Below, piece after piece: positions 41,207 to 53,348 of a stretch of DNA of 64,000 nt; position 1 is the stretch's first letter, and each line of letters opens with the position of its first letter. The position numbers were made by a program, and so were the translations under genes. The stretch is taken from positions 310,001 to 374,000 of the forward strand of contig NZ_CANMVK010000001.1 in the NCBI RefSeq assembly GCF_947501405.1, written 5' to 3'. Origin of the DNA: an uncultured Hoeflea sp. GTDB taxonomy: Bacteria; Pseudomonadota; Alphaproteobacteria; Rhizobiales; Rhizobiaceae. A model generated the notes under the pieces. The model had not been told where the DNA came from, made no database searches, and saw only the letters and a list, made by a program, of their open reading frames with translations.

Positions 41207-42921
41207 AAAGGATCGCCAGACGAATGCGGAAGCTGAGCCCGGCGATGGCCGCCGGTGACAGCCGGCTGGAGTTCGAGGGCCTGCGCAAGGCGCAAGGCGC
41301 ACAGGCCAAGAACCGGATCATCATCGCAATTGCCTGTTTCGCCTTGATCTACACGGTAATCGGCGGGCGGCTGGTGCAATATGGCCTACGCTCGCCGGAG
41401 ACCGTCTCCTCGATCATGCGCGCCGACCAGTTGATGGCCTCGCGCCCGGACCTGCTTGATCGTCATGGCGAGGTGCTGGCGACCGACATCCGCACCGTGT
41501 CGCTGTTTGCCGAGCCGCACAAGATTGTCGATTCGGACGAAGCGGTGGAGCTGCTCGCCACGGTGCTGCCCGATCTCGACCTGCGCGGCATTCACCGTAA
41601 ACTGTCGTCCAATTCCCGGTTTCAATGGCTAAGAAGGCAGCTTACGCCCAAGCAGCAGAGCCAGATTCTTGCGCTCGGCATTCCCGGCATCGGCTTCAGG
41701 CCGGAAACCCGCCGGTTCTATCCCGGCGGTCCCACCGCCTCGCACGTGGTCGGCCATGTCAATATCGACAACAAGGGCATCGCCGGCATGGAGAAATATG
41801 TCGACGGCCAGGGCCTGGGTGCGCTGGCCGCGGCCGGCATGACGTTCAATGAAGACCTCAAACCGGTTCGGTTGTCGCTTGATCTGAGGGTTCAGCACGT
41901 GCTGCGTGACGAGCTTTCCGCCGCCATCGGGCGATACAAGGCGATTGCCGCGGCGGGCGTGGTGCTCAATGTCCATACCGGCGAAGTGCTGGGCATGGCC
42001 TCGCTGCCCGATTACGATCCCAACAATCCCGTCGAAGCACTGCAGAAGGACCGGCTCAACCGAATGTCGGCGGGCACCTACGAGATGGGATCGACCTTCA
42101 AGGCGTTCACCACCGCGATGGCGCTCGATTCGGGCAAGGTAACGATGTCCGACAGTTTCGACGCACGCGGTTCGATCCGCATCGGCGGATTCACGATCTC
42201 CGATTTCCACGGCAAGAACCGGGTGCTGACGGTGCCGGAGATTTTCATCTACTCCTCCAATATCGGTACCGCGCGCATGGCCGATCTGGTCGGCATTGAA
42301 GGTCACCAGGCGTTTCTCACCCGGATGGGGCTTTTGTCGCGCATGAAAACCGAACTGCCGGAGGTGGCGATGCCGAGCCAGCCGGCGAAGTGGAAGAAAA
42401 TCAACTCGATCACCATTTCCTTCGGCCATGGCGTGTCGACGACGCCGCTGCAGACCGCGGTCGCTGCCGCGGCCCTGATGAATGGCGGCAAGCTGATCGC
42501 ACCGACATTCCTGCCGCGCAGCCGCGAGGAAGCGGACGGCCTGGCCTTGCAGGTGCTTGATCCGGCGACCAGTCGCGATATGCGCAAGCTTATGAAAATG
42601 AACGTCGCCAGGGGATCGGGCCGCCGTGCCGCGGTCGATGGCTTCCGGGTGGGCGGCAAGACCGGGACAGCGGAAAAGGTGGTCGATGGCCGCTATTCCT
42701 CCAAAGTGCGGTTCAACGCCTTCCTGTCGGCGTTTCCGATCGACAGTCCCGATTATGTGGTGCTGGTGGTGATTGACGAACCGAAGCCCGAAGAGGGAAA
42801 AGCTTCTGCAACGGCGGGCCTCAACGCCGCACCGACGGTCGGCGCCATCATCCGCCGGTCAGCCACGTTCCTGGGGGTCCGGCCAGATTTCGGAGATACA
42901 GCGCCGGCGTTGTCATACTGA
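41203..42921 (+). CDS. ftsI: Septal transpeptidase FtsI (PBP3)
   Basis: A 572-aa class B penicillin-binding protein that crosslinks septal peptidoglycan. One membrane helix lies at about 37-55. The PBP dimerisation domain follows (from about 70), then the transpeptidase domain with S-T-F-K (S297 nucleophile, K300), S-S-N at 351-353 and K-T-G at 486-488. Overlaps ftsL by 4 bases. A 61-base gap to murE is the largest between consecutive genes in the first block. Confidence 0.96.
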   Translation: MKRIARRMRKLSPAMAAGDSRLEFEGLRKAQGAQAKNRIIIAIACFALIYTVIGGRLVQYGLRSPETVSSIMRADQLMASRPDLLDRHGEVLATDIRTVSLFAEPHKIVDSDEAVELLATVLPDLDLRGIHRKLSSNSRFQWLRRQLTPKQQSQILALGIPGIGFRPETRRFYPGGPTASHVVGHVNIDNKGIAGMEKYVDGQGLGALAAAGMTFNEDLKPVRLSLDLRVQHVLRDELSAAIGRYKAIAAAGVVLNVHTGEVLGMASLPDYDPNNPVEALQKDRLNRMSAGTYEMGSTFKAFTTAMALDSGKVTMSDSFDARGSIRIGGFTISDFHGKNRVLTVPEIFIYSSNIGTARMADLVGIEGHQAFLTRMGLLSRMKTELPEVAMPSQPAKWKKINSITISFGHGVSTTPLQTAVAAAALMNGGKLIAPTFLPRSREEADGLALQVLDPATSRDMRKLMKMNVARGSGRRAAVDGFRVGGKTGTAEKVVDGRYSSKVRFNAFLSAFPIDSPDYVVLVVIDEPKPEEGKASATAGLNAAPTVGAIIRRSATFLGVRPDFGDTAPALSY

Positions 42922-42982
42922 AACCACAAGTCATAGGCAGGGCATTGCGACCCCATCCTGCAACGAAAGACCTGAGCATTTC

Positions 42983-44464
42983 ATGAAGCTGTCCGCGTTG
43001 ATTTCCGCCCTGCCGCCCGGAATTCTCATCGAGCCTTCGCCGGCCGACCCGACACCCGATCCCGATTTGCCGGTGACCGGGCTTTCAGCCGACAGCCGCG
43101 AGATCGGGCCGGGCAATCTGTTTTTTGCGCTCGCGGGCGTGAAGGCCGATGGTGCGCGGTTCGCCCGCGAGGCTGCGTCGAAAGGCGCGCTGGCGATCAT
43201 CGCCGCCAAAGATGCGGATCTTTCGGGCGCCGATGCGCCGGCCATCAGGATCCAAGACCCGCGGCGGGCGCTGGCGCTGATGGCGGCTGAGTTTTTCGGC
43301 CCTCAGCCGCAGGTGATGGCTGCAGTTACCGGCACGGCCGGCAAGACCTCGGTCGCCTCGTTCCTGCGCCAGATCTGGGAGCAAACCGGCGAGGTGGCAG
43401 CCATGCTTGGCACCACCGGAGTTATTGCGCCCGGCCGCAGCGAATACGGCACATTGACGACGCCCGATCCGGTGGCGCTGCATAGCCTGCTGGCGGAGCT
43501 TGCCAGCGAAGGGGTGACCCATGCGGCGATGGAGGCATCGAGCCACGGGCTTGATCAGCGCCGGCTTGATGGCGTCACCCTGAGTGTGGCGGGGTTCACC
43601 AATCTGGGCCGCGACCACATGGATTATCACCCGACCATGGACGACTATTTCGCAGCCAAGATGCGGCTGTTTGATACGCTGCTGCCAAAGGGTGCGCCGG
43701 CGGTGATCTTTGCTGATGATCCCTGGTCGGAGCGCGCGGTGGAAGTGGCCGAGCGCGCCGGCGCGCAAGTGCTGACCGTGGGGCGCAAGGGCGGGTTCCT
43801 GTGTCTCAAGCGGGTCGAGCATTTGCGCGACAAGCAGGTCGCCGAAATTCATCTCAATGGGCGCATCTTCGAGGTCCATGTGCCGCTCGCCGGTGATTTC
43901 CAAATCTCCAATGCCCTGGTGGCTGCCGGCATGGCGATTGCCACCGGCACCTCGGCCGACAAGGCAATGGCGGCGCTGGAGCACCTGACCGGTGCGTCGG
44001 GGCGGCTTGAACTGGTGGGGTCGACCGTTGATGGCGCGCCTGCCTATGTCGATTATTCCCACAAGCCCGAGGCACTCGAAAATGTGCTGTCGGCGGTGCG
44101 CCCGTTTACCACCGGACGGGTTGTGGTGGTGTTCGGCTGCGGCGGGGACCGCGACCGCGGCAAGCGTCCGATCATGGGCGGGATTGCCACCGAGCTCGCC
44201 GATGTGGTGATCGTTACCGACGACAATCCCCGTTCTGAAGAGCCCGCTGCGGTGCGTGCGGAAATCCTGATTGCCGCGCCCGGGGCGATCGAGATCGGCG
44301 ACCGCGCCGAGGCTATCCGCCGGGCGGTGGACATGCTTGGGGCCGGCGACACGCTGATCGTGGCGGGTAAGGGTCACGAGGAAGGCCAGACGGTGGGCGA
44401 CAAGGTGTTGCCGTTCTCCGATCACGCCGAGATCCGCAAGGCGCTTGATGGAGGAAAACCATGA
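42983..44464 (+). CDS. murE: UDP-MurNAc-L-Ala-D-Glu: meso-diaminopimelate ligase
   Basis: A 493-aa Mur ligase that adds meso-DAP to the muropeptide precursor. The P-loop is T-G-T-A-G-K-T-S (about 115-122), and the D-D-N-P-R motif that selects meso-DAP lies at about residues 413-417. An A-S-S-H-G-L-D segment binds substrate. ATG 42983 begins M-K-L-S-A-L; the frame is open upstream over the end of ftsI. The Shine-Dalgarno is weak. The stop overlaps the murF start (ATGA), indicating coupled translation. Confidence 0.95.
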   Translation: MKLSALISALPPGILIEPSPADPTPDPDLPVTGLSADSREIGPGNLFFALAGVKADGARFAREAASKGALAIIAAKDADLSGADAPAIRIQDPRRALALMAAEFFGPQPQVMAAVTGTAGKTSVASFLRQIWEQTGEVAAMLGTTGVIAPGRSEYGTLTTPDPVALHSLLAELASEGVTHAAMEASSHGLDQRRLDGVTLSVAGFTNLGRDHMDYHPTMDDYFAAKMRLFDTLLPKGAPAVIFADDPWSERAVEVAERAGAQVLTVGRKGGFLCLKRVEHLRDKQVAEIHLNGRIFEVHVPLAGDFQISNALVAAGMAIATGTSADKAMAALEHLTGASGRLELVGSTVDGAPAYVDYSHKPEALENVLSAVRPFTTGRVVVVFGCGGDRDRGKRPIMGGIATELADVVIVTDDNPRSEEPAAVRAEILIAAPGAIEIGDRAEAIRRAVDMLGAGDTLIVAGKGHEEGQTVGDKVLPFSDHAEIRKALDGGKP

Positions 44465-45894
44465 GCCTCTTGTGGACCACGCAGGAGATGGTTGCGGCCA
44501 TGGATGGCCGCCCCTTGGGCGATTTGCCCGAGGGCGTAACCGGGATCTCCATCGACAGCCGCACAGCCGGGCCGGGCGATGCCTTTTTCGCCATCAAGGG
44601 CGACAAGTTCGACGGTCATGATTTCGCCAGCGGCGCGATCGCCAATGGCGCAAGCCTGCTGGTGGTCTCGGAAGCCAAATTGCCGGCGCTGGGCCGGCTG
44701 ATCGCGCCGATGATCGTGGTCAAGGACGTGCTGGCCGCACTTGAAGATCTGGGCCGCGCGGCGCGGGCACGCTCCGAGGCCAGGATCATCGCCATCACCG
44801 GATCGGTGGGCAAAACCTCGAGCAAGGAGATGCTGCGCCGGGCGCTTGAGCCATCTGGAGAAGTCCACGCCTCGGCGGCATCGTTCAACAATCATTGGGG
44901 CGTGCCGCTGACACTTGCCCGCATGCCCGAAAGCGCGGCCTTCGGCGTGTTCGAGATCGGCATGAACCATGCCGATGAAATCCGGCCGCTGGTCAAGATG
45001 GTAAAGCCGCATGTGGCGATCATCACCACCATCGCGGCCGCGCATCTGGGCAACTTCAAGAACTTGACCGAGATTGCCGCGGCCAAGGCTGAGATCATGG
45101 AAGGGCTGGTTGCCGATGGGCATCTGCTGCTCAATCAGGACAACGAGAAATTCGGCTGGCTGAAGAAGCGCGCCGGAGCATTGAAGATCGCCCATATTCA
45201 TGGCTTCGGTGAAAACGCCAAGGCGGTCTACCGGCTTCTCAATTCCAAACTTTTGCCGGATTGCTCGACGATCACCGCGCGGATCGGCGGTGACGAGGTT
45301 GCCGTCAAGATCGGTGCGCCCGGCCGGCATTTGGTGCAAAACGCACTGGCGGTGCTGGGGGCGACGCATTTGGCGGGCGCCGATCTGGCCAAAGCCGCGC
45401 ATGCGCTGGCGGGCCTGTCGGCCGAGAAGGGCCGCGGCGCGCGCCACCGGCTGGCCATCGATGGCGGCAGTTTTTTGTTGATCGATGAAAGCTACAACGC
45501 CAATCCCGCCTCGATGCGCGCGGCGCTGGAACTGATGGGCGACATGCCGGTCCGGCTAAGGGGCCGCCGCATCGCGGTGCTGGGCGACATGCTGGAAATG
45601 GGAAAGTTCGCAGAGCGTGTTCACCGCGATCTGGCCGGGCCGATCCGCACTGCCAAGACCGACATGGTGTGTCTGGCCGGACCTGAGATGAAGGCTCTGC
45701 GCGACGAACTCGGCACTGAAATCGAAACCGTCTATCGGGACCAGGCCGAGGGTCTGGCCGAGCATCTCAAATCGGCGCTCCGGGATGGTGACGTGGTCAT
45801 GGTCAAATCATCGCTGGGCATTGGCTTCGGACAGATCGTCAAGGCGTTGCTTGACAAGTTTCCGGCGCTGCCCGACAGCAGCACAACAGAATAA
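44461..45894 (+). CDS. murF: UDP-MurNAc-tripeptide: D-Ala-D-Ala ligase
   Basis: A 477-aa Mur ligase that adds D-Ala-D-Ala. Features are the [15 protein letters not shown] substrate loop, P-loop T-G-S-V-G-K-T-S (about 111-118), F-N-N-H-W-G-V-P, and the C-terminal [10 protein letters not shown]. Overlaps murE by 4 bases; mraY follows after 23 bases. Confidence 0.95.
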   Translation: MSLLWTTQEMVAAMDGRPLGDLPEGVTGISIDSRTAGPGDAFFAIKGDKFDGHDFASGAIANGASLLVVSEAKLPALGRLIAPMIVVKDVLAALEDLGRAARARSEARIIAITGSVGKTSSKEMLRRALEPSGEVHASAASFNNHWGVPLTLARMPESAAFGVFEIGMNHADEIRPLVKMVKPHVAIITTIAAAHLGNFKNLTEIAAAKAEIMEGLVADGHLLLNQDNEKFGWLKKRAGALKIAHIHGFGENAKAVYRLLNSKLLPDCSTITARIGGDEVAVKIGAPGRHLVQNALAVLGATHLAGADLAKAAHALAGLSAEKGRGARHRLAIDGGSFLLIDESYNANPASMRAALELMGDMPVRLRGRRIAVLGDMLEMGKFAERVHRDLAGPIRTAKTDMVCLAGPEMKALRDELGTEIETVYRDQAEGLAEHLKSALRDGDVVMVKSSLGIGFGQIVKALLDKFPALPDSSTTE

Positions 45895-45917
45895 AGCACC
45901 CCGGGGGACAGGAACTT

Positions 45918-47021
45918 ATGCTCATCTGGCTGGTGGATCTGGCGGACCAAGTCCAGTTCTTCAATCTTTTCAGATATATCACCTTCAGAACCGGTGCGGC
46001 GATGTTCACCGCCGCACTGATCGTGTTCCTGTTCGGTCCGCGAATCATCGCCTCGCTGCGAGTGCGGCAGGGCCGTGGTCAGCCGATCCGCGCTGACGGG
46101 CCGCAAACCCATTTCCTCAAGGCGGGGACGCCGACCATGGGGGGATTGATGATCCTGGCGGGGATCATCGGCTCTTCGGTTTTGTGGGCGGATCTGTCGA
46201 GCGTTTATGTGGTGACCACGCTTCTGGTCACTCTGGGGTTCGGCGCAATCGGGTTTTACGATGATTATCTGAAGGTTACCAAGCAAAGCGACAAGGGCTT
46301 TTCCGGCAAGGCGAGGCTCGGCATCGAATTCTTGATCGCAGGCGCTGCGGTGTTTTTCATCATGCAGGCATCGATGGCCGCATCCAATGCCGGCGGCGCG
46401 GAATTCGGCTCCTCGCTGGCGTTTCCGTTCTTCAAGGATCTGTTGCTGGATCTGGGCTGGTTCTTCGTCATTTTCGGTGCCTTCGTGATCGTGTCTGCGG
46501 GCAATGCGGTCAACCTTACCGATGGGCTCGACGGTCTGGCGATCGTGCCGGTGATGATTGCGGCGGCCTCTTTCGGTGCGATTGCCTATCTGGCGGGCAA
46601 TGCGGTGTTTGCCAATTATCTGCAGATCCATTTCGTGCCTGGAACCGGCGAACTGGCGGTGATCCTGGGCGCGGTGATCGGCGCCGGATTGGGCTTTTTG
46701 TGGTTCAATGCGCCGCCAGCGGCGATCTTCATGGGCGACACCGGATCGCTGGCGCTGGGCGGCCTGATCGGAACCGTGGCCGTTGCCACCAAGCACGAGA
46801 TCGTCATGGCGATCATCGGCGGCTTGTTCGTCATCGAGGCGCTGTCGGTGATCATCCAGGTGGCGTCGTTCAAGCTCACCGGCAAGCGGGTGTTTCTGAT
46901 GGCGCCGATCCATCATCATTTCGAAAAACTCGGCTGGACCGAGAGCCAGGTGGTGGTGCGGTTCTGGATCATCTCGGTGGGGCTGGCGATGATCGGCCTT
47001 GCCACACTGAAACTGAGATAG
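45918..47021 (+). CDS. mraY: Phospho-MurNAc-pentapeptide transferase
   Basis: A 367-aa ten-helix enzyme that transfers phospho-MurNAc-pentapeptide to undecaprenyl phosphate to give lipid I. Characteristic parts are T-P-T-M-G-G-L near 72, F-Y-D-D-Y-L (about 114) with the catalytic Asp pair, [12 protein letters not shown] (about 195), [10 protein letters not shown], and P-I-H-H-H-F-E near 333. Gap to murD is three bases. Confidence 0.96.
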   Translation: MLIWLVDLADQVQFFNLFRYITFRTGAAMFTAALIVFLFGPRIIASLRVRQGRGQPIRADGPQTHFLKAGTPTMGGLMILAGIIGSSVLWADLSSVYVVTTLLVTLGFGAIGFYDDYLKVTKQSDKGFSGKARLGIEFLIAGAAVFFIMQASMAASNAGGAEFGSSLAFPFFKDLLLDLGWFFVIFGAFVIVSAGNAVNLTDGLDGLAIVPVMIAAASFGAIAYLAGNAVFANYLQIHFVPGTGELAVILGAVIGAGLGFLWFNAPPAAIFMGDTGSLALGGLIGTVAVATKHEIVMAIIGGLFVIEALSVIIQVASFKLTGKRVFLMAPIHHHFEKLGWTESQVVVRFWIISVGLAMIGLATLKLR

Positions 47022-47024
47022 ACG

Positions 47025-48446
47025 ATGATCGCGGCCTCCACTTTTAAAAACCGGCGCGTGGCGCTGTTCGGGCTCGGCGGTTCGGGGCTGGTGACGGCCG
47101 AGGCGCTGAGTGCCGGCGGCGCCGAGTTGATTGCCTGGGACGACAATCCGGCCCAGGTGGAAGCCGCGCGGCAGGCCGGTATCGCCACCGGCAATCTGCG
47201 TGAGGCCGACTGGGCTGGAATTGACGTGCTGGTGCTGGCGCCGGGCGTGCCATTGACCCACCCCCGGCCGCACTGGACGGTGGATCTGGCCAATGCCAGT
47301 GGCGTCGAGATCATTGGTGACATCGAGATATTTGCGCGAGAGCGCCGCGCGAGGGCGCCGGGCAGCCCGTTCATCGCGATCACCGGAACCAACGGCAAAT
47401 CCACCACCACGGCGCTGATTGCGCATCTGATCAGCCACAGCGGCCGCGATGCGCAGCTTGGCGGCAACATTGGTACGGCGGTCCTGAAGCTTGAAGCGCC
47501 GGCCGCCGACCGGGTGCATGTGGTTGAATGCTCTTCTTATCAGATCGATCTGGCGCCGACGGTGGATCCGAGCGCCGGTCTGCTGCTTAATCTCACACCC
47601 GATCATCTCGACCGGCACGGTTCGATGCAGCATTACGCCGAGGTGAAGGCCCGGCTGGTGGCCCAGAGCGATCTGGCGATCGTCGGTATGGACGATGAAT
47701 GGTGCCGCGACATCGCCGCCCGGCTTGAGGGCGAAGGGCGGCGGGTGGAGCGGATATCGAATGCCTCGCCGCTGACCCGCGGCTTTTACGCTGACGGCGC
47801 CATGATGCGCCATGCGGCCGGCGGTCAGGCGACGGATTTCGCCGATCTTGAAGGAATCCCGACCCTGCGCGGTCAACACAATGCCCAAAATGCAGCCGCG
47901 GCGATTGCTGCATGCCGTGCTGTCGGCCTGAGCGATGAGGAAATTCGCGCGGGACTGGCGACCTTTCCGGGGCTCAAACACCGGATGCAGCCGGTGGCGC
48001 GGCGCGGGCGGGTGCTGTTCGTCAATGATTCCAAGGCCACCAATGCGGAGGCTGCGGCCCCGGCGCTGCAAAGCTACGACCCGATCTACTGGATCGCCGG
48101 CGGGCTGGCCAAGGAAGGCGGAATTGCCGCGCTGGAGCCATATCTGCCGCGCATCGCCAAGGCCTATCTGATCGGCGAGGCGGCGGCCGAATATGCCGTG
48201 AGCCTGGGTGAGCGGACGCCGTTCGAAATCTCCGGCACGCTTGACCGGGCAGTGATGGCGGCGGCGCGCGATGCGGCCAAGGACAGTGCCGAAATGCCTG
48301 CCGTTTTGTTGTCACCGGCCTCGGCAAGTTTTGACCAATACCGCAATTTCGAAGTGCGCGGCGATGCCTTCACAAGCCTCGTGTCGGCTCTGGATGATAT
48401 CGAGATGCTCGTGGACACGGGGCACAAAGGAGAAGATGATGGTTAG
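47025..48446 (+). CDS. murD: UDP-MurNAc-L-Ala: D-Glu ligase
   Basis: A 473-aa Mur ligase that adds D-Glu. The N-terminal Rossmann part begins [12 protein letters not shown]. The ATP loop is T-G-T-N-G-K-S-T-T (about 122-130), E-C-S-S-Y-Q near 169, N-D-S-K-A-T-N in the last third. The stop overlaps the ftsW start region, where AAAGGAG inside murD serves ftsW. Confidence 0.95.
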   Translation: MIAASTFKNRRVALFGLGGSGLVTAEALSAGGAELIAWDDNPAQVEAARQAGIATGNLREADWAGIDVLVLAPGVPLTHPRPHWTVDLANASGVEIIGDIEIFARERRARAPGSPFIAITGTNGKSTTTALIAHLISHSGRDAQLGGNIGTAVLKLEAPAADRVHVVECSSYQIDLAPTVDPSAGLLLNLTPDHLDRHGSMQHYAEVKARLVAQSDLAIVGMDDEWCRDIAARLEGEGRRVERISNASPLTRGFYADGAMMRHAAGGQATDFADLEGIPTLRGQHNAQNAAAAIAACRAVGLSDEEIRAGLATFPGLKHRMQPVARRGRVLFVNDSKATNAEAAAPALQSYDPIYWIAGGLAKEGGIAALEPYLPRIAKAYLIGEAAAEYAVSLGERTPFEISGTLDRAVMAAARDAAKDSAEMPAVLLSPASASFDQYRNFEVRGDAFTSLVSALDDIEMLVDTGHKGEDDG

Positions 48447-49593
48447 CCGAGCGGAACGCGGACCTGTCGCCGACTGGTTCTGGACCATCGACCGGCTCTT
48501 TCTCGCGGCCTTTGTCGGGCTTATGGGCATTGGTTTGATGATGTCATTTGCGGCTAGCCCGGCGGTGGCCGAACGGCTTGGACTCGACAGCTTCCATTTC
48601 GTCGAGCGGCACGGATTCTTTTTGCTTCCGGCAATGGCGGTAATGATCGGCGTGTCGTTCCTGAGCCCGCGTCAGGTGCGGCGGATGGCGCTGCTGCTGC
48701 TGGTGGGATCGATCGCCATGATGGTTCTGGCGCTGTTTGTCGGCGTCGAGATCAAGGGATCGCGGCGCTGGATCTCGGTTCTGGGCGTGTCGGTGCAACC
48801 CTCTGAGTTCATGAAGCCCGCCTTTGTGGTGATTTGCGCCTGGCTGTTTTCGGAACGCTCGCGGCATCCGGAAATCCCGGGCAACCTGTTTGCCATCATC
48901 CTGTTCGGCATCGTGGCGGCGTTGCTGGTCGCACAGCCGGATCTGGGACAGACCATGCTGGCGGCTGCCGTGTGGGGTGGCATGTTCTTCATGGCCGGCA
49001 TGTCCTGGTTCTGGATCATGCTGCTGGGTGGGCTGGCGATTGCCGGCTTCATTGCGTCCTATGTGATGTTTCCGCACGTGGCCGAACGGATCAACGGCTT
49101 TCTGTTTGGCGAGGGCGACAGTTTTCAGGTCGACACCGCGCGCGAGGCAATCATACGCGGCGACTGGTTCGGCCAGGGCCCGGGCGAGGGCACTATCAAG
49201 CGGATCCTGCCCGACAGCCATACCGATTTCGTCTTTTCGGTGGCGGCGGAGGAATTCGGCATCTTGTTCTGCATGGTGCTGGTAGCGTTGTTCGGCTTCG
49301 TGGTGTTGCGCGGGCTGGTGCGCGCCGGACGGCTGCAGGATGATTTCACGCGGCTGGCGGTGGCCGGGCTGGCGCTGCTGATCGGCTTCCAGTCCTTTAT
49401 CAATATCGGCGTCAATCTGGAGCTGTTGCCTGCCAAGGGCATGACGCTGCCGCTGATTTCCTATGGCGGCTCGTCAATGATCGCGGTGGCGATCACTGCC
49501 GGTTTCATGCTGGCGCTCACCCGCCGCAGGCCCGAAAGCCGGGCGCAGTCGCGGCCGGTCTATCGCGCGCCCCACAGTGTGGCGGCGGAGTAG
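48439..49593 (+). CDS. ftsW: Septal peptidoglycan glycosyltransferase FtsW
   Basis: A 384-aa SEDS-family protein with ten helices, the polymerase partner of FtsI. Motifs include K-G-S-R-R-W near residue 95, Q-P-S-E-F-M-K-P-A near 105, A-Q-P-D-L-G-Q-T near 150, and the G-P-G-E-G ... [15 protein letters not shown] block containing the essential Asp. The C-terminal S-Y-G-G-S-S closes the set. ATG 48439 has AAAGGAG six bases upstream; ATG 48436 is adjacent. The longer open frame inside murD is chance. Confidence 0.95.
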   Translation: MVSRAERGPVADWFWTIDRLFLAAFVGLMGIGLMMSFAASPAVAERLGLDSFHFVERHGFFLLPAMAVMIGVSFLSPRQVRRMALLLLVGSIAMMVLALFVGVEIKGSRRWISVLGVSVQPSEFMKPAFVVICAWLFSERSRHPEIPGNLFAIILFGIVAALLVAQPDLGQTMLAAAVWGGMFFMAGMSWFWIMLLGGLAIAGFIASYVMFPHVAERINGFLFGEGDSFQVDTAREAIIRGDWFGQGPGEGTIKRILPDSHTDFVFSVAAEEFGILFCMVLVALFGFVVLRGLVRAGRLQDDFTRLAVAGLALLIGFQSFINIGVNLELLPAKGMTLPLISYGGSSMIAVAITAGFMLALTRRRPESRAQSRPVYRAPHSVAAE

Positions 49594-49598
49594 TTGGC

Positions 49599-50726
49599 AT
49601 GAGCAAGGCAAAGCTCTTCCTGCTGTCGGCGGGTGGCACCGGCGGGCATCTGTTCCCCGCCGAAGCGCTGGCGCATGAGCTGATAGCGCGCGGCCATCGG
49701 GTGCATCTGGTCACCGACAGCCGCGCCGAGCGCTTTGCAGGAAAGTTCCCCGCTGGCGAGATCCATGTGGTGCGTTCGGCGACGATCGGCTCGAAGAATC
49801 CGCTGAAACTCGTCAAGGCGCTGTGGACGCTGTTTCAGGGCGTGCGCGAAGCCGGTGCGCTTTTGCGCAAGATCCGTCCCGATGCAGTGATCGGCTTTGG
49901 CGGCTATCCGACCATCCCGCCGTTGCTGGCGGCGTCCAATGCCGGCTTGCCGACGCTGCTGCATGAGCAAAATGCCGTGATGGGCCGCGCCAACAAGGCG
50001 CTGGCGTCACGGGTCAAGGCGATTGCCGGCGGCTTTTTGCCCGAAGGCCAGGGCAAGCATGCCACCAAGACCGTGATTACCGGCAATCCGGTACGGCCGG
50101 AAGTGCTGACGGCGGCGGCCTTCCCCTATGAGCCATCCGAGGCGGGTACGCCCTTCCGGCTGGTGGTGTTTGGCGGCAGCCAGGGCGCGCAGTTCTTCTC
50201 CGATGCCATACCCGCGGCGATCGCGCTGCTGCCCGATGATTTGCGCGCCCGGCTGGAGCTGGTCCAGCAGGCCAGGCCTGAAGACGAGGCCGCAGTCCGC
50301 GCCCGGCTCGAGCAACTTGGCGTTACGGCCGAGGTCTCGCCGTTTTTCACCGACATGGCCGCACGCATTGCCGCGGCGCATCTGGTGATTTCGCGCTCCG
50401 GGGCCTCGACGGTTTCGGAAATCGCGGTGATCGGCCGGTCGGCGATCCTGGTGCCTTATCCGCATGCGCTGGACCATGATCAGGCCGCCAATGCGGCGGC
50501 GCTGATGGCCAAGGGCGGCGCCAGCGTGGTCAAACAATCGGAGCTTTCACCGCAAACGCTTTCGGACATGATCGCCGGTCGGATGCGCGATCCGGTGGGA
50601 CTTGCCGCCACCGCGTCGGCGGCCCAGGCGACGGGAAAACCCGACGCCGCGCGCTTGCTTGCCAATCTGTCAGAAGCTATTGCGGAAGGAATCGAACCCG
50701 AACAATTCAGGAGCACATCGCAATGA
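49599..50726 (+). CDS. murG: Lipid I N-acetylglucosaminyltransferase
   Basis: A 375-aa GT28 enzyme that makes lipid II from lipid I and UDP-GlcNAc at the inner face of the membrane. Marks are [12 protein letters not shown] (about 11-22), G-F-G-G-Y-P near 103, H-E-Q-N-A near 126, G-G-S-Q-G-A-Q near 194, and [10 protein letters not shown] near 267. Starts five bases after ftsW and overlaps murC by 4 bases. Confidence 0.96.
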   Translation: MSKAKLFLLSAGGTGGHLFPAEALAHELIARGHRVHLVTDSRAERFAGKFPAGEIHVVRSATIGSKNPLKLVKALWTLFQGVREAGALLRKIRPDAVIGFGGYPTIPPLLAASNAGLPTLLHEQNAVMGRANKALASRVKAIAGGFLPEGQGKHATKTVITGNPVRPEVLTAAAFPYEPSEAGTPFRLVVFGGSQGAQFFSDAIPAAIALLPDDLRARLELVQQARPEDEAAVRARLEQLGVTAEVSPFFTDMAARIAAAHLVISRSGASTVSEIAVIGRSAILVPYPHALDHDQAANAAALMAKGGASVVKQSELSPQTLSDMIAGRMRDPVGLAATASAAQATGKPDAARLLANLSEAIAEGIEPEQFRSTSQ

Positions 50727-52159
50727 AAATGCCGCAAACCATCGGCCTGGTGCATTTTATCGGCATCGGCGGCATTGGCATGAGCGGTATTGCCGAAGTG
50801 CTGCACAATCTGGGTTACCGGGTGCAGGGATCGGACCAGAGCGAGAGCGCCAACGTGCAGCGGCTGCGCGACAAGGGCATCGAAGTCCATATCGGCCATT
50901 CGGCCGCCAATCTGGGCGAGGCCGAGGTTGTGGTGGTGTCAACCGCGATCAAGAACTCCAATCCCGAGCTGATGGCTGCGCGCGAGCGTTTGTTGCCGGT
51001 GGTGCGGCGCGCTGAAATGCTGGCCGAACTGATGCGGTTCCGCAACGCCATTGCCATTGGCGGCACCCATGGCAAGACCACCACCACCTCGATGGTGGCG
51101 ACACTGCTGGAAGCCGGCGGCCTCGATCCGACTGTGATCAATGGCGGCATCATCAACGCCTATGGCACCAATGCGCGCATGGGAGAGGGCGAATGGATGG
51201 TGGTGGAGGCCGACGAGAGCGACGGCACCTTTCTCAAGCTGCCCGCGGATGTGGCGGTGATCACCAATATCGATCCCGAGCATCTTGATCATTACGGCAC
51301 TTTTGATGCGGTGCGCGCAGCGTTTCGGCAGTTTGTCGAGAATGTGCCGTTTTATGGCTTTGGCGTGATGTGTCTCGACCATCCGGAAGTGCAATCGCTG
51401 GTCAGCCGCATCGAGGACCGCCGGGTGATCACCTATGGTGAAAACCCGCAATCGGATGTGCGCTATTCCAACCACCGGATGGATGGCGCTGCGTCGCTGT
51501 TCGATGTCGAGATCCGGCGGCGCAAATCCGGAGAGACAATCTCGCTCAAGGATCTCAGGCTGCCGATGCCGGGCCGCCACAATGTTTCAAACGCTGTGGC
51601 GGCGATCGCGGTGGCCCATGAACTTGGGATTTCGCCCGAAGCGATTGCCAAGGGGCTCGATCAGTTTGGCGGGGTCAAACGCCGCTTTACCCATACCGGC
51701 AGCTGGAACGGGGTCGAGGTGTTTGACGATTACGGACACCATCCGGTGGAAATCAAGGCGGTGCTGTCAGCGGCGCGCGACGCTTGCAAGGGCCGGGTGA
51801 TTGCGATCCACCAACCGCATCGTTTCACCCGGCTTGAAAGTCTGTTTGACGATTTCGCCGCCTGTTTCAATGATGCCGACACGGTTGCGCTGGCGCCGGT
51901 CTATGCAGCCGGCGAAGATCCGATCTCAGGCGTCGATTCGGCGCATCTGGTGTCAAGCATGAAGGCCGGCGGCCATCGCGATGCACGGCTGATCGATGGG
52001 CCGGCGATGCTCGCGCCGCTGGTCGCTGAACTGGCCAAGCCGGGCGATTATGTGGTCTGCCTCGGGGCCGGCACCATCACCCAATGGGCCAATCAACTGC
52101 CCAAGGAACTGGCCGCGCTGAAGCCTGGGTCCGGGCCGGACATGGGGGATGGCGCATGA
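50723..52159 (+). CDS. murC: UDP-MurNAc: L-alanine ligase
   Basis: A 478-aa Mur ligase adding the first amino acid. The N-terminal G-I-G-G-I-G-M-S-G motif is at about 14-22, the ATP loop G-T-H-G-K-T-T-T-T at about 114-122, E-A-D-E-S-D-G near 175, H-Y-G-x-F near 197, and F-D-D-Y-G-H-H-P near 334. Coupled by ATGA overlaps to murG and murB. Confidence 0.96.
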   Translation: MKMPQTIGLVHFIGIGGIGMSGIAEVLHNLGYRVQGSDQSESANVQRLRDKGIEVHIGHSAANLGEAEVVVVSTAIKNSNPELMAARERLLPVVRRAEMLAELMRFRNAIAIGGTHGKTTTTSMVATLLEAGGLDPTVINGGIINAYGTNARMGEGEWMVVEADESDGTFLKLPADVAVITNIDPEHLDHYGTFDAVRAAFRQFVENVPFYGFGVMCLDHPEVQSLVSRIEDRRVITYGENPQSDVRYSNHRMDGAASLFDVEIRRRKSGETISLKDLRLPMPGRHNVSNAVAAIAVAHELGISPEAIAKGLDQFGGVKRRFTHTGSWNGVEVFDDYGHHPVEIKAVLSAARDACKGRVIAIHQPHRFTRLESLFDDFAACFNDADTVALAPVYAAGEDPISGVDSAHLVSSMKAGGHRDARLIDGPAMLAPLVAELAKPGDYVVCLGAGTITQWANQLPKELAALKPGSGPDMGDGA

Positions 52160-53133
52160 AGCCGCAACTGGTCGATGGCGAAAAGCTGCTGACGTCTCTC
52201 GGCGACAGGCTTTCGGGCGTGCGCGGGCGGCTGACGCCCAATGCGGACATGTCGAAAATCACCTGGTTTCGCACCGGCGGCCCGGCCGAGCTGATGTTTC
52301 AGCCTGCTGACGCGGAGGATCTGTCCCAGTTTCTGGCGGCTTTGCCCGAGGAGATTCCGGTGCTGCCGGTGGGCATCGGTTCGAACCTGCTGGTGCGCGA
52401 CGGTGGCATTCCCGGCGTGGTGATCCGGCTTTCGGCCAAGGGATTTGGTCAGGCTGAAAAGGTGTCGGACACCCGGCTTATGGCCGGAGCTGTCTGTCCC
52501 GACAAGCGCCTGGCGGCGCTGGCGCTGGAGGCCGGGCTTGGCGGCTTTCATTTCTATCACGGCATTCCCGGCGCCATCGGCGGCGCCCTCAGGATGAATG
52601 CCGGCGCCAATGGCGTGGAAACCCGCGACCGGGTGATCGAGGTGCACGCCATCGATCGCAGCGGAGAGCGCCATGTGCTTACCAACGCCGAGATGGGCTA
52701 CGCCTACCGGCATTCCTCGGCACCCGGGGGGCTGATCTTCACCCATGCGGTGTTTGAGGGCGGCCCCCAGGACAAGCAGGATATCCGCGCGGCGATGGAT
52801 GCGGTCCAGCATCATCGTGAGACCGTGCAGCCGATCCGCGAGAAGACCGGAGGCTCGACCTTCAAGAATCCCGAGGGCACATCCGCCTGGAAGGAAATCG
52901 ACAAGGCTGGTTGCCGAGGATTGACCGTGGGCGGCGCGCAGATGTCGCCGATGCACTGCAATTTCATGATCAATACCGGTTCGGCCTCGGGCTATGAGCT
53001 TGAAAATCTCGGCGAAACCGTCCGCGCACGGGTGCTCGAGACTTCCGGCATAAGGCTCGAATGGGAAATCAAGCGGCTCGGCCTGTTCGATCCCGACCAG
53101 GTGGTCCAGGAGTTTCTTGGGGTATTGGTATAG
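52156..53133 (+). CDS. murB: UDP-N-acetylenolpyruvoylglucosamine reductase
   Basis: A 325-aa FAD enzyme that reduces UDP-GlcNAc-enolpyruvate to UDP-MurNAc. Motifs are N-T-W-F-R-T-G-G-type (here T-W-F-R-T-G-G-P-A near 36), G-I-G-S-N-L-L-V near 75, G-I-P-G-A-I-G-G near 136, Y-R-H-S near 189, and G-S-T-F-K-N-P-E-G near 233 with the catalytic Ser, as in type II MurB. It is the last gene of the first dcw block; strong terminators follow. Confidence 0.95.
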   Translation: MKPQLVDGEKLLTSLGDRLSGVRGRLTPNADMSKITWFRTGGPAELMFQPADAEDLSQFLAALPEEIPVLPVGIGSNLLVRDGGIPGVVIRLSAKGFGQAEKVSDTRLMAGAVCPDKRLAALALEAGLGGFHFYHGIPGAIGGALRMNAGANGVETRDRVIEVHAIDRSGERHVLTNAEMGYAYRHSSAPGGLIFTHAVFEGGPQDKQDIRAAMDAVQHHRETVQPIREKTGGSTFKNPEGTSAWKEIDKAGCRGLTVGGAQMSPMHCNFMINTGSASGYELENLGETVRARVLETSGIRLEWEIKRLGLFDPDQVVQEFLGVLV

Positions 53134-53242
53134 AGCGCCTGAAGCAGCAGATTGGCGGGCTGCATAGCCGATTGAAGGCGCGATGGCGCTTCGAGATGAA
53201 ACCGGTTTTGAACCGTTTTTGATCACGCAATTCCAAAACTGA

Positions 53243-53279
53243 AACAGGCATGGATTTTGCTCCATGCCTGTTGCTTTTT
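53243..53279 (+). terminator. Strong terminator after murB
   Basis: A perfect 12-bp stem (53243-53254 with 53261-53272), a 6-base loop and a T run ending at 53279. A weaker hairpin with five T's precedes it at 53203-53220. Together they close the mraZ-murB transcript. Confidence 0.85.
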
Positions 53280-53303
53280 ATGCCATCTCGGGATGGCGGC
53301 AGA

Positions 53304-53325
53304 TCCTGGTTGGTCGAAACCAGGA
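53304..53325 (-). terminator. Hairpin downstream of the chemoreceptor gene
   Basis: A perfect 8-bp stem (53304-53311 with 53318-53325) with a 6-base loop, 24 bases past the chemoreceptor stop on its strand. There is no clear T tract, so termination is only likely. Confidence 0.4.
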
Positions 53326-53348
53326 CCCCGTCTAAGTGTCGGATTCGA

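Noticed and set aside
43085-44425. 446-codon minus-strand frame
   Set aside because: Antisense to murE; no motif or start signal.
45732-48071. 779-codon open frame on the minus strand
   Set aside because: Antisense to mraY and murD. Composition is Arg/His/Gln-rich as expected for the reverse of GC-rich codons, and there is no domain or SD.
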